From NCBI RefSeq assembly GCF_002443255.2, contig NW_019211455.1:31647778-31711777 (forward strand): a stretch of DNA of 64,000 nucleotides. The letters are read 5' to 3'. This document shows positions 23,281-37,037 of the stretch, piece by piece. This DNA comes from Varroa destructor. Taxonomy: Eukaryota; Arthropoda; Arachnida; Mesostigmata; Varroidae. Position numbers and translations under genes: made by a program. The stretch's first letter is position 1; each line of letters opens with the position of its first letter. The notes under the pieces are model-generated. The model did not search any database. It was not told the DNA's origin and was given only the letters and a program-made list of their open reading frames with translations.

Positions 23281-26200
23281 AATATGCCCTCTATAACTCG
23301 TTTAGGCCCTCTTGTTTGATCACGGTTTTGTGGGAATAAAGGTGTTAATGTCACTCTTTGTTGACAACTTTAGTAATGAAAATAATTATGCTGATAATAT
23401 ACCCCATGGTTGCTAACCTAAGATATAGACGTGGAGCATAGTAAGCCACACAGATAGAAGTGCACACATTATGCCCGAATAGATAACATTCTCTGTAAAA
23501 TAGGTGTCTTCAGCAACATCAGAAAACAATATCTGAGAATGTGCCTAGTTTATTTTATTAACTAATTCAATCACCTTTTAGTTTTTTAGACAAGAGGTTT
23601 AGTTCCCTCTTTGCTGCTTAATCTGTCTCGTCAATGACCAGTTCTGCTGCCACTCCTATGCCTATTAATTGTGTCGGCACATATATGTATTACAATATAC
23701 ATATTGATATGAAAATACAACTAGGCGATTGTATGTGATCAGCTGCGCCTGAGCGGGCCCATTTATAGCACGGCATACATGCTGCTGCCATTACTGCTAT
23801 CGTCAATGATGATAATGAGTGGTGGTGCGCTCATGCTCATCGATGGAGGGTGAATGAGGGACTGTGTCCTTTGATTATGCCTTGAATAACAGCACTCATT
23901 GTTGTTGATCTAGTCCTGCTTCTGCTGATCTCTGTGGAGCTGGCTTCTTTTTAATCATGTTCTCGTTGCCTGAATAAAATTACATGATATAAAAAAGTTG
24001 GCTGTCAACGTACAGCAACATCTTGGCAACGGTATAGGCGACTTCTAGAGTACTTCTTTTTTTTTTTTTCTATATTCATGCAATAGTAACAGCGAGAAGT
24101 TATTGAAATTGCTTTTCAGTAGTTCTTGAGCTCAAAGGTCTGCTGGACCTTACAGATTCATATATGTGGCTTTTTTAAATGCTAATGGAAGCGATACAAT
24201 AATTTGTTATTTGAATCGCGTGCATAGTATGGGCTCATGGTGCCGTAAGCGCTTGATTAGCGGAAGTAGACCACTCATTACTTAATACAAACAAGCCATC
24301 ATAATGTGAAACAGTTTTGGAAACAGCACAGCAGTTAACGTATTTTCAACTTGTCGGAATGGAAAAGTTCAAAAAGGTTTGCTATATGGACGACGTTCAC
24401 TAAATATATTTTAAGACCGTTCAGCGAAGCACTCAGTGCAATGTATAGAAACATTAATGTACTTGATTTTGATAAGTCTATCACAGAAAACAAAAGGAAT
24501 TAAAACGGTTAAAACATTTTGAATATAAATTTTGCAAAGATCATTTTTATATGAATTAATATAGCTTGTTAACTTCTTGCTATATTCACGCTAGGATCCC
24601 TAGTCATTGCTCAAAAAACAATAGTACGCACTGTTTTCAAGAGATCATTAAATATAACTGTGGTGTGCTGTGCTTCCCTTGAATGCTTGATTTTCTGGCG
24701 TGTCAAACCGTCACGCGGTATGGTAGATCTTGACACTCTCAAGCACATTCGGAGTATGTGCGGTAGGAGAATTTTTCTTCCTTTCACACAAATTGTATCA
24801 TTTATAAGCTGTTACTTGGTTGAACTTGGAACGATAATTCTCTAGTGGAAGAGCTTTAATAATAGGACTATTTAATATGGGAAAATCGAACGTCAACTCT
24901 TAGTCAAATCTTTTTCTATCGTGTTAATTATATATGGATTTTAATTCTAGTAAGAGTAGATCTTTAATGAGGAACCGGTTTAGTGAATTTTTTAAGCAAT
25001 ATTTACCAAAGTTACTATTGTTTTAAGATTTCACATAATAGTTACAGGATGCAGAAACAATGTAATAGGTAGAGTATTTAAAAGTTTTATATCATTCGCG
25101 GTTCTTTTAACTCACGCTGTCACGCAGCATAGTACCTATAGTGCAACAGTGTAAAATAAAAGTGGCGTTTTTAAGCTGATCTAAAAAGGAAGTGGCCATG
25201 AACAAATAAACTGCCAAGCCAGGATTTTGACCTGTTTTAGTCAGCTTTGTTAGGTGTGGGTGTTACTGAGTGTATGATTTCAGCTATTTTCACTACATGA
25301 AGTTGTTTTGAAAAACAAAAACTTCGACTTGCGTATATTTTTTTATTTTGGTTTCATTTGAATTATCGAATTATTATATAATTCTTGTATCATCCCTGTC
25401 ATCTCGGTCGATGCCACATCGGATTCTACCAGTGAATCGCCCAGACTGCGCAGTAAACCTGCGTTCACCACAACTGCCTGTGAAGCTTGTTCGGCACGTA
25501 CAAAGCCCTTCTTCCTTAATCCGCTGTGACAGGTGGGCGCGTCGTAGTTCACAGGAAACTGAAACTATGTGGCTAGATCAATGCGGCTCTCAGTGGTATT
25601 TTTGGCTTTGTTCGATAGCTTTCAAACAATGGGAAGACTGATAGCAAATTGTCGAGAAAAAATGAACGTGTTGAGAATTTCGAAGTAATAACATTCTCTA
25701 TCCCAGAATATGGCTTATTCAACACATTTTATATTCGTATAAGGAAAATATAGATTATGGTATGTTTTGCATATAAGCTAAATAAGCTTTTTGAGCTGAC
25801 TTTGTCTTAAAATAGAGAAGCGTTTGTGCAATTTCTAGGTTTTTTTATTTAACTTTCTAGGGTAGCTTGTCTAGTATACACGAGACGCACGCAGTATACA
25901 TTCTGTATGTTTGCGTCAAGTCTAGCTCCTTCAATTTTGTCTCTTTCATTTATTCCACATATCCATCTTTCCTTTGTGAAATCTTTCACTTATTTTTAAA
26001 TATTAAAAAGTCACGAGAACTAGGCCGAACGGAACATGGATCTAACTTGTGGAGGCGGAAATATAACATTGGCAGTGTATTAGGACTCATACGTTATCTT
26101 TGTGGACAATACATTGCCTTTTCCTACCTCTTGTGCACGTTTGTAATCTTCTCGAATCTTTTTTTTACCAATATTCCAAAATGATTATCCTTGTCGCTTT

Positions 26201-29127
26201 ATTTAAGAAGGAAATATCATTTGTGGGACTTCTCATAGGCATTATTTGCAGCTTGATACCGTCACTTAAATGTAATGTTATGGCTGCATTGAATTAACGA
26301 CTGTTATGAAGCTAGTACAATCATGTGTCCTTTTGACCTTTTGTAGTCTAGGATTATCAGCTTCAGGGATACCGAGAGAGTTGATAACAAAATAAGTTTT
26401 TTTGCCTGTTCAACGTAATTATGCATATTAGCTTCTAAACCAACTATTATGTTAGACATGTGCATGTGATTTTAAGATGCAATGTGTTTGTTTTTTACTG
26501 TCGAGGCCATCAAACGTTTTTAGACATTATTTCTTTCAGCATAGTCTAAAAATGTTCCTTCACTCTATTGTTTTAGCTGAATTCGTAAGAAAGATAAAAA
26601 AAAAATGTCACTGAGAGATAAATAAAGTATCTTTTCTTTTTCGAAAAAGGTTGCTAAACGCCACCCAAATATCTGAGTTTGACCGCAAAAAAAATATTGA
26701 AAGAAAACGATAATAAACAAGCCGTAATTGACAGCGGTGTAAGAAGATTGTCAATGGAGTTTAGATGTAAGCGCCCAGGAAATTATAGAAATAGTTTAAA
26801 AGGCATTTTTAATATATCTGCATTTTTGACATAGATTTTCTCAACTGTTTCGGGAAAAAAAATGTCACTCCCTAGCTGCGTTGTGAAGCTCCAACGACTT
26901 TTTTTGACACTCTTTGCCTTTTGGATTTTTTGGCTGTCTTGAGGCCTTGTATCTTCCCGACTTTTGATCTGCTAAAAGCCAAACGTGTAATTCCTCGTAT
27001 TTTTGAGGCATTAATGAGTTCACGCCTACCAACATCGCTTAACGCACAGTTACTATCAAAAAGTTATTTGTGGATTAAAGGTGAGGTGTCGTGAAGATGA
27101 TGACCATGAAGGAGTGGTCTAGGTCCCGACTTAACATGTAAATGCATTGAATGCCAGTCATATTGAGCGCTCAAAATTCAATGGTGGTCCACTGGATCAC
27201 TTCAGACAAAACTGTTCCAGTGTCACAGATGTTTGCGTTTATTCTGGTGTGCTTGTATCGTAAATAACTATGTATTAACCGCGACTCATATTTGGTTAGT
27301 AGAGCTATGGTGCCTCCAGTATCCTATTACAAGTACAGAGAGCAGGACTCATGGTGTTTTCAATAGCGCAATTACGCAGTCACAAGATCCAGTGTCGTGA
27401 CCCGTCGCGTCTCACTAAGAGAAGACCACGATGATGCTTGTAATCGATAACCTATTTTACAATTCACCGTCACATGACTTAGGATATTGCTGCTTGCACT
27501 AGTACCTCGACGCGGCGAAGTCGTCATGTGACCTATGGTGCCTATCAACGATTAAGCGACGCAGATTTAACCTACGCAACTAAAGTGGTCTCTTGTATCT
27601 ATAGGTCCATCTGGTGTCTGTATAATCTCGATCAGATCCTTTGCCATCATGGATCATCACATCTACTGTTGCCAAGTCGCGCCAAAGCCATTTTTACTTC
27701 AAGGGTCATCACTTTACAGCTGCGTAAATTAAAGACTCTTAGTCCTTATAAAGTTAAATCTATACTATGTAAATATGTTATAAAACTAATTAATAACATT
27801 GAAACTGATATAATTTAAGGTTTCAGCTACACGCAGATATTGCGAAGACTACAACGTATCTACATGTTATGGACCAAAGACACGGATGGGCTAGAAACTG
27901 GGCTGAAAATTATGGCGTTTTTCGTCCGGAAGCAACTTCGCCTGAAAAAAATTAGTTTCAAATAACTGCGTTAGAACAATGGTCTGTTTAAAGCGTGTTT
28001 ACTTAATGGATTCTGCCTTATGTAGGTATCCTGTAAAGTGGCAACGTGTTTTATTGTTAGCCGAAGAGCGGAAACACATCAGTTGCGGTCACAGAACGTT
28101 AATACAACTGGCAGACACAATTAAAAGTATGAAATCAAAATAAAGATTTCCAAAGCAACGTGGGTATTTCTATGAGGAGCCACACAATCGTTGGCTGTGT
28201 GTTTCGCTTAATTCTATACACCATGCTTTCGCCCTGCCGTCCTTACTTTTTAATGAAAAACGTGCAAATGATTGCACTTGTCCTTGCATACATGGTATTC
28301 GCTTAATTGGCCAAATGCTAAATTAAAATAACTCTAGACTGAAAAAGCAAAGTATTTATCTTATTTTATGTATAGGCAAGTGACGATGATGATGATCTCC
28401 ATTATAACATGACGCCATCAGCATGCTGCTGCAATAGCTGGTAAGTTATTGAATACCAATAACAAATACACGAAATGTCTAGTGGTGGGAGAACCAGTGC
28501 TGTAAGATTTCGGCTTTATCAAGGAAAACCTGTAATCGAATCGTTAAATAACTGATACCGTAAGCTAAGCACCGCAAAAGAACGAAGTAACTCAATAATG
28601 TAACAGAGTAACAAACGCACACAATTAAACTGCAATGGGATTCCGAAATAATCTCACTTGGGGTTACGTTGAGAAATAATCGCAGCGGGGTGTCAGACAA
28701 TCGATGATACCGTCAACCTGCTACCGATGCCCAGCCCGTATTAGAGGTTTGACTAATTGCAAGGACGGAAGCGGCTTAGTATAGTTTGAACAACCATTCG
28801 TACCTTTTATGAACAATTCTAATGTGGCTCGTTTGTTCTAATATCAACAGGAATATCTAAGTTAATGATAAACCCTTCTTGTGAATGTAGGATTCCATAT
28901 TTTGTCTACGACACAGATGTAGTTTTTGTAATTAGTAAGTACAGGTTTTATAACAATGCACACAACAACAGCGTCAATGCCCATGTTGATCTTTTGCTTG
29001 TTACAGGCGTTCAGTTGTTTCAGTGCTTACGAACAGGAACGAACGGAAAAAGCACGAAATTTAATTAATCTCTAGATTTTGAGTTAAGAATGCCGATCAT
29101 TAAGAGTTTTGTTTTAGTTAAAAAATT
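23281..29127. other. intergenic desert, no gene recognised
   Basis: Nearly 6 kb without a frame that resembles a known protein. Short frames at 25348-25641, 25867-26184 and 27528-27818 lack motifs and splice context. The last part should contain the METTL17 promoter. Confidence 0.5.
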
Positions 29128-32100
29128 ATGTTTCCCATTGTGCGACGTGCTGTTTCCAAGATTCACTTTAATCATGAATACGCATACGACTGTTCTAATT
29201 TACTGGGTTTAAAAATCATCGGTAGATGTCTAGTACTTGTAACAATTGTCAGTAGCTGACAACCAATTGGGTAACGTTCCTCGCTCCCAGGAGCATACTA
29301 TTGGATTACAACATTAAATTAACTGGACATGCTTCGGTTTTCGTATTTGTGGCCAGTCAGCTGTAGTTGGTATAGTTTCCTTCAACGACGTAATTGTCAA
29401 TGCAGCATTGTCCTACCTACATATTTGCGGAACAGTATGCGTAAGAAGGCATATTTAACACCATGCGATTTTTAGGAGTTTGTCTAATTTTTAGCAAATA
29501 GAGAGCGTGATAGAGTATCCGATGTTTTCTCCTCTTTACGTGCACAGATATGTTTGAGTGAATGTTATCAACCAACAAATACATAAGCAATGTGACAGTC
29601 GATGTGTAAATCAAAGTTAATGTTTTAAATACCGTAAAACTGGTGTACCATTATAATGGATACCTTGAAAGTATTGGCTTGTTTAGATATTAAATAGATG
29701 CATCGGTTTAGCTGAGTCATTTATCATCAATCACTAATCACTGAGTGGGCTTGTTTGTACGATTATTGTGAATATCCAATTTTATATAAACTATGTAAAG
29801 CCCTTATAAAAAGTGTAACAAACCCTCTGAACCGGAGAGAGTACAAAATAACTTGTGCTCTTTCCCATTTATCAATGTAATTTAAAATGTCTACTCGTGT
29901 AGAGTAAATCATATAAAACAATAATAATTATTATATAAAGAAGTAAGAATTACATAATCATTTCTAATAACCTTTATTTCAGCTCGTCGGGCAATTATAT
30001 TAAACAAATAAACATCGTTGTACAAACTACTCATGATATATTCAAATATGGTCTCCATCGTGCCGTAGGTATTATTGCCCACAGCAAAGGAATCCATTTA
30101 AGGTGCTAGTCCTTACGAGATAAAAATTTTAAATATGTTTAAAGTGAAAAGTTTAACTGGCTAATAAGCTCCGAAAGGCTGTTCCGTGGCTCTTCTGTAA
30201 AGTGATGTGTACGAAATAAGAAGTTATGGGCTACTTAAATATAGGCTTTTGATTTAAAACATACACATGCTGCCACGACAGACGTAATAGTTTTTGGTAG
30301 TAATAATTTTGCTACTCTACTATTTATGATTTCTTAGCCTACCGAAAGTACCGACGTGTTCCACCAGAAAATCATCAACTCTTTAGAACTAAATTGGGTG
30401 CTAAACATCTATCAAATCGCATGTTTGCTCAATCACGATTTCAGGAGATGTATTCCTGCCAGACAAAAACCGAAGAGACCGATTGCTTGAGGGAGCTAAA
30501 GTACTGAAAAATCAGCTTTGGTCCCGACGGCCTCCTGTCGAAAAGAAAGAATTAAAAGAAAAGGTCATGGAAATAATAGAGCATAACTTTGGTGATGAGC
30601 TGAAGAACTTAAGCAGAGAGGAAAGAAAAATGGCCATTCCTCAGGTTGGTAGTAAACTCCAACTAAATTTAATAACCGCAATAGTAAATCAACATAAGTA
30701 TGGATTTAAATATTGTACAAGAACGACTGAGGTTGTTATGAAAGAAGCCATATTTTTAAATATTTTGAAAATTTGAGTAAACGGCTCCAATAGTAAAAGT
30801 ATGAGAATAGCTAAGGCTACAGTCTCTAACTGAAAGGACGAAGTTATATATGTTATGTGTATAGCAGCTGTTTAGTTAGGACAAACTCGGTATACCAATG
30901 AATTAATTAAATACAGACTAATTCCTTTTTGTCCATGCAGAAGTTACCTGATGTTCATCGAAGATCGAAGAACAGCGCACGTAGTTGTAAAAGAATTAAC
31001 TTGAAGTTTTTTTTGCTGTTTTATGTGTATTGTTTTTGTTATCTCTTATATTGGTGCGTTTGTAGGTTAAAGAAGTTATTATCAAGGATATGCGGCACCA
31101 CATCTATCATTGGCGCCCAATAAATTATGATGCGTTCGGCAGTTACTGCTACCTGTTGGGGCGGACACCAATGGAGTACGCAGTCTTAAGAAAAGTGTTT
31201 AAAGAAATAAAAATTCTGGACCCGAAAATTGAACCTCGATCATGTTTTGACTTCGGATCGGGTCTCGGTTCTGTATGGTGGGCACTCAAAGAGCAGTTTC
31301 CGCATTCATTCAAGGAATACTTTTCTGTCGAGCCCTCAAAACATATGAGGGATTTTGCGCGTTATTTAGCACAGGGTGGACCATCTGGTAAACAGTTGCC
31401 GTTAAATGAGTATTCACAAAGGGCCAAGTTGGGAGCGGACTGTTCGCTTACATACGACATCGTTGTATCAGCGTTTTCACTTATGGAATTACCGAACGCA
31501 CGTGAAAGACGAGAGGCTATTGAATTACTTTGGGCAAAAACAAAGCGCCATCTTGTCGTTATTGAGAATGGGACTTCAGCAGGCTACAAAATGGTGGTAG
31601 AGGCCCGAGCGCATGTGCTCGAACTAAGCAAGATATTCAGTGTAAATAATCCGCAAGGGGCGGTTTTTAAGGGTCACGTTCTTGCTCCGTGCACTCATAG
31701 CTTTCGGTGTAATCGGATGCATTGCGAGTTGGCACCCAAGCCCTGCTCATTTGAAGTACGCTACATGGACCTTCTAGATTCGAACCATAAATCGCACACG
31801 TCCCTATATTCATACGTTGTTATGACTAAAGTTAATCCGGAGGCCCTATTCGAGGGCCCACCATGCGCTCGGATCATCAGCCCAGTTCTACCTCGCACGA
31901 AATGTGTCATTTGTAGAATATGCACATCAAAGGGTGAAATAAAAGAACAAATATTCACAAAGAATAAGCACGGTGGACAAGTATATGAAACTGCGAGGTC
32001 GTCGAACTGGGGAGATTTATTTCTCTTTGAAAACGTTCCTTCCGCCAGTAGAGGATATAGTAATGCGTCAGCGACGCTCGCACAAATGACAAAATTGGAG

Positions 32101-32196
32101 GAGAAAAAAGAGCAGAAGATAACGACAGAGAAGAAGGAAGAAGCGGATCATAGTGACAATTATGACTTTGAAGAGACGCTAAAAGAGGCAAAGTAA
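29128..32196 (+). CDS. METTL17: METTL17/Rsm22, mitochondrial ribosome assembly factor, three exons
   Basis: Methyltransferase-like protein that, in the family, binds the mitochondrial small ribosomal subunit during assembly. Exons: 29128-29221 (tentative, start MFPIVRRAVSKIH, basic and Ser-containing like a mitochondrial presequence, donor G|GTAGAT), 30445-30644, 31066-32196; phases 1 and 0 fit, about 474 residues (human about 456). Recognised by KNQLWSRRPPVEKKEL, MRHHIYHWRPINYDA, the SAM-fold loop CFDFGSGLGSVWWAL (about 158-172), VVSAFSLMELP, and IENGTSAG. Cysteines at about 307, 313, 318 and 325 and the CVICRIC cluster near 378-384 match positions that bind an Fe-S cluster in human METTL17. 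The C-terminus is a charged Lys/Glu tail. Exons 2-3 are firm. Exon 1 rests on phase, start codon and composition only. Confidence 0.9.
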
Positions 32197-33568
32197 CGCG
32201 GTTAGACCCCATTCACTGTAGCCGCCCATCATTGAAAAGAAGGATGTTGGATAGGACTTGTAAGAATTGCGTGTTAATAGTGGATTTAATGTTTATATTA
32301 TTGTATAGAAAAATCTACCTTTGCGATATTTGATGTTTACTCAAGCATACCCCTGTAGCGTGTAATTTATGATATTGGTGTTTAAAAGTTACCGAAAAAG
32401 AAAGAGGCAGATACCCTTGTTCGTTTTGACTGGTGCATTGAATATATCGAATTGAAAAATCGGCGTCTTTCAAAGGGAAAACATATTAATTATTGATACC
32501 TTTTTAAAATATAATTAATGTGTTTCTAGATACAGCTGGGTTCGAACGTTCCCATGCTATGTAGACTTCTGTACAGTGCATACAACTATAGATAATAAAT
32601 ATGTTTTATTACTGTGTACTATATAATCGAGCTATATTTAATTGCATGTCCGTATCGTAGGCTTGCTTTGTTATAAACGTAATGCCAACTCTGTCTCGCG
32701 CGCAAAAAAATTATCTGTGATCGATCGCAAAAGAAAGTAAATATATTCCACTAGCTGTCTTAAAACTAACCCGGAATAGCCATATTATTTATGGTAGAGA
32801 CCAATTTGGACCTTTGAACGGCAACCATATACATTATGAACATCCAACAGGTGCCTCTTTTATATAGTGAAAATTTGATCAAATACTAAATACCTGTGTT
32901 CTTTCAGATCGGCTACTGAGAGAGCATCGGCTACTGATTGCTCTCGATAGTCAGCGGCTCTGTCATTCGTCTACCTGCGCACGTCTTCATCATCACATGC
33001 CTTCATTTCTGTCAATTTGCTCTTTGCGCAGTCTTTTTGGCACTTTTCTTTTTCTTGTTTTACACACACACACACACAGACACATACCCGCACACACAAA
33101 TACATACAGGCAAAGACATACACACACAGAGACACAGACCGACACACACACACTGATACATCTTTGAGCAAACATCAGCAGAATGCTTCTGTTCATCAGA
33201 TCTGTTTCTTTCTTGGTCGCACGTCTATTGTAAACCTACCTTTTCGTATTCGTGTTTTTCTGTCTTGAATAAATGTTCGCCTGTCACTACACTTGCGCCC
33301 TGCTACGCACTCTAAATTTTCTCATATATATTTTCATAGTAATATCATATATCTATTTCAGAACGGCCCTAAAACTGATCTTCCACTTCGAACAATGCCA
33401 AATTCTAAGATAGAACATTGTGTAGCATAGCCTACGACTAACTAAACTCTTGTTTTTGTACTCTTTCGTCTGTGCAACTTGTGTATATCCGATTATGGAT
33501 GGCTGTAATACCACGTCGCTTATCAACGCATCCTGTCATCTCACTTGTGTCGCGTTCATGTGAAGCAG
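32197..33568. other. METTL17 3' flank and CA microsatellite
   Basis: An AATAAA at 32594-32599 could end METTL17 transcripts, about 400 bp after the stop. From about 33062 to 33155 lies an imperfect CA/ACAG repeat. Frames across it are repeat translations and not genes. Confidence 0.6.
33062..33155. repeat. imperfect CA dinucleotide repeat
   Basis: About 94 bp of CA-rich repeat with interruptions (CAGACACATACCCG, AGGCAAAGACATA). It yields long Cys/Val and His/Thr frames on opposite strands that are artefacts. Confidence 0.95.
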
Positions 33569-33783
33569 GACTCTTCCAATGTAAGCTGTGCAGTTATAAG
33601 ACGCCTTATCAAGGAAATCTGAAACGACACAGTCGTATCCACACCGGCGACCGCCCATATCCCTGCGGCTATTGCTCGTATAGCGCCACACAACTCGAAA
33701 ACCTCAAACGACACGTCGTGAAGCTTCATCGGGACGCTGTTTGCACAACAGCGAGCATTGAAAAAACAACGACAACCTTTTGA
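33569..33783 (+). CDS. terminal exon encoding two C2H2 zinc fingers
   Basis: After an acceptor (GTGAAGCAG|G at 33568/33569) the frame reads to a TGA at 33781-33783, giving about 71 residues. Two classical fingers are visible: CKLC-x12-H-x3-H and CGYC-x12-H-x4-H. They are joined by a TGDRPYP linker of the Krueppel type, so the product should bind DNA in the nucleus. A Thr-rich tail ends the protein. No BTB domain or other upstream coding exon is visible in the window. Since METTL17 lies just upstream on the same strand, the parent gene probably spans or encloses METTL17. The layout resembles a lola-like alternative 3' exon of a BTB zinc-finger gene, but that is inference. The first codons and splice phase are uncertain (acceptor could be G|GA). 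Confidence 0.75.
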
Positions 33784-36700
33784 AGGGCAACAGTGATGGC
33801 AATAAGCGATAATGAGAAGATCAAACATCATTGGGGTGACATACATCCGGTGAAGATCTGCAACGCGAATCGATCTAGTCAGTTATACAAATCTAGCAAT
33901 CAATCAATCAAGCAGACAATAACAACAACATAAAGACAAAGTCAAGCGGAGTCACCATTACAACATATTATTATTACATTAAAATAGATAGTAGGTATTG
34001 TGGAGAATCAACTGTTGTGAAAAATCTGCTCAGAACGCCGTCCGCGTTCCCCAAGCAGATGAGTTGTCGCCGCTTCATATGAAACGACGCCAGAGCATCG
34101 TCTTCAGCACCGTCACTGAGTCTTTCATTATAAGCGTCAGTGATATTCCATTGTTCCCACGTACTTGGATAATGTTTCCCATTTATGGAGGTGCCTACCG
34201 CAGTTTCGTATATTTCATTTTCGTATGTGCAAACGCACGACGGAAACAACAGCTCTTTCCCCACCAGAAAATCACACAATAGCCGACTATAATACTAACT
34301 ATTTAATTTCTAGTCCAGAGTCAATCATTCCATTTCGGCTACCAGCTGTACCGTAAGCTCATACTGATCAGAGATATATGCCCTTGTAAATTCTGCAAGA
34401 GGCAAGCATGTCGATAAGAAAAAAATTTTATCATCACCAAGCAAAAAGGCGAAACGCCTAACAAATATAAGCGTGTTTTTTTCTATAGCAGACGTATCAC
34501 TATAATTGTTATCATATAATAGAGGAGAAAGCATTACATTACTCAGTAACAGATACTTGACCAAAACATAACGTCTGAGTTCGCCTAATTAGCCTGAGCA
34601 GGTATACTAACATAATGCATCGAGAAGCATGCAGAAGTCTTTATTGATTTGTGTGCCCCAGCTCATCAGCTGGCTAGAAGCGGTTACATTTTCAAATCTA
34701 ACCGTAATCAACGGCAGTATTTACTTTTCTCTTAGTCAATTATTCCAGCAGTATATCCAGTGTACACATTGTGAGGGCAGAGACCTCGTACGCTGTTTCA
34801 TTATACGGAGCAATAGAGAATGGGTGTTCTTGCAAAAGTCTGAGAGTGACAGGCCTGCTGGCATGTATTGTGTGACGTTGATTATTTGCGCAGAATGAAT
34901 CTAGGCGTTGCTGTTTTTAAAGGCAGTAAAGGCTGTAGCTCATATATAATGAATGTCAAAGATAATGTTGCATAATCATGTCTATATATACATACATACA
35001 TATATATATATAACGATAAAGAGATATATAAAAGCATTCGAGGAATGACTAAAGACAAACACATTCCCGATTTAGAGGCGAGAGGCATTCCGTCCCGCGA
35101 TTTTTTAGTCAATTCCGAACCAAAGATGATCGTTATTCCAGAAGATTTTGTGGTTGTTGCGTTTTGGGGCAGGATTACCTACCCAACAAGAGGATAGTAA
35201 ACAATTGATGCGGCCGACAACTATTCTCCGCGTTAACTCTCTCACCTTATGCTTCTACGGTATAGCTATTGTGAGCCTTAATAAGCCAGGAACAGAAGTT
35301 CGTGCACAAAGTTCGATCAGGTTAGACCCGACACTCTTGCGCTCATCCTCACGCATAGAACAAAAACACATCACGTTTTGTGTAAATAGCAGCATTAAGC
35401 ATTTATGGAAAATCGGGACAACAAATCGCGTAAAGGCCGCCATTTTCGCTAAATTTTTATAGCAAATTAAACTACAGCGCCATCTATAGGTGCACTCGGA
35501 ACAGTGAACGAAGGTGTCCGGTAATCTATTGTTTCATGTTTGCCGATATACTGTCACCCGCTTTGTCTAAAGTATATATATATATATCTACATCTCGCCG
35601 GCGCTACAGGCATGCGTATGGAAAAGAGCCTAACTACTTTGTGTACGAGACACTGATGCCGTCACTTTTATGTGATGAACCCTGAAGAACACCTGAGGCC
35701 ACTGAACCTCCTTTTTAACCCACCTTAATATTATACAAGAGTGAACTATTGGAACACACAGAATGGTCGCGCGACGACTCGATACGCAATAATGATAGTG
35801 TTAATTAAATGTCTATGCTAACTGTAATTTATTGACATTTTTTAGGTGACAAAAATTCTCAACGAGAACTTTGTCAGCGCTTTTTTTTTTTGGTGAACGA
35901 CAAGACACGAATGCATCATTGTGTAATTGACATTCTACATAGTATCATTATTGCTAGTAAGACAGTAGCTATTGTCGTTAATAGTGCAAATATACATACT
36001 AGTCGATTTAGAATAATGATTACCGCATTCTGTCGTTGACTGTAACTTATTATGATGGTCAAGTTATATATATATATACACATTACTATAACTTATTATG
36101 ATGGTCAAGTTATAGTTATGTATATATATATAGTCGTATATACATACGATTCGGTGCGAAGCTACTGCGAGAGATGTCGTTTGGCCGGCTGTTGTTTATG
36201 TGAGTTGTTGCGACTGCGTGTGGCGGCACAAATAGTAACAGTACTTACATTCACACCTATGTAAAACAGTCAATCAATAACAAACATGCTGTACTTAGTA
36301 ATGTGGTCATGAAGCATTGATAGGTAGGAGCGAAGTGTTTTTCCTGTTACCAGTGATAATAGCGGGGCGACACGAGGTGCTGACGAAACGCTCGTTGATA
36401 TCTTATTTTAAATGATTCGAAGATCATCCAGTAACGATAAAAATGATGTAGTCAATTAGTGTGCTGTGGAAGCAGAAGCCTGTATGAACGAGTTATTTTA
36501 TAAGTCGATTCTGTGTGTTTGTTGCAAGGAAGGGACTTTGCGCAAGTGAGAACGGAGAGTGTATAAGATATCTTGATACAATGGCAATAACCAAGATCGA
36601 TACATACACTAAGCAACGTCGGAGTGCTGACCTCTTTTATTATCAAATATTCTGTATTATGAGCATATTGCTTAGTTGTGTGGCCAAAGATTTTGCGTAC

Positions 36701-36937
36701 GAGACGATCGTCTTTCGTTAATCTAAAATTTGAAGTCAACCGTTTACCAGGCTTTGAGTGGTGCTATAAAACCAAATAATTGTACGAGATGTCTATCACT
36801 AAGATGTGATATTGAAAATAGGATGACTTCAATATCTCTACGCAAGTTGGACAAAGCAGGTTATAAATACAAACATATTTCGAGTCGGTAACCATCCGGT
36901 TGTTTTCTTCCACCCGCACAGCTACTCTTTATATATA
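33784..36937. other. intergenic, microsatellite-rich, no gene recognised
   Basis: No frame with recognisable homology. TA runs occur near 34999-35012, 35573-35588, 36066-36079 and 36120-36131. The frames at 35148-35462 (plus) and 35255-35443 (minus) overlap antisense and have no known motif. Confidence 0.5.
36043..36114. repeat. 46-bp tandem duplication flanking TA runs
   Basis: The segment TAACTTATTATGATGGTCAA plus GTTATA begins at 36043 and again at 36089, each followed by AT-rich sequence. It appears to be a simple local duplication next to a TA microsatellite, probably by replication slippage. Confidence 0.85.
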
Positions 36938-37037
36938 NNNNNNNNNNNNNNNNNNNNNNNNNNNNNNNNNNNNNNNNNNNNNNNNNNNNNNNNNNNNNNN
37001 NNNNNNNNNNNNNNNNNNNNNNNNNNNNNNNNNNNNN
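36938..37037. other. assembly gap, 100 N, inside TA microsatellite
   Basis: Exactly 100 N flanked on the left by TATATATA and on the right by TATATATATACA. The missing DNA is a TA repeat whose length is unknown. Confidence 0.98.

Noticed and set aside
32938..33268. Four frames across the CA repeat
   Set aside because: Translations of a dinucleotide repeat on both strands.
35148..35462. 104-codon ORF with antisense 62-codon ORF
   Set aside because: Considered as a transposon fragment, but no transposase motif or terminal repeats were found.
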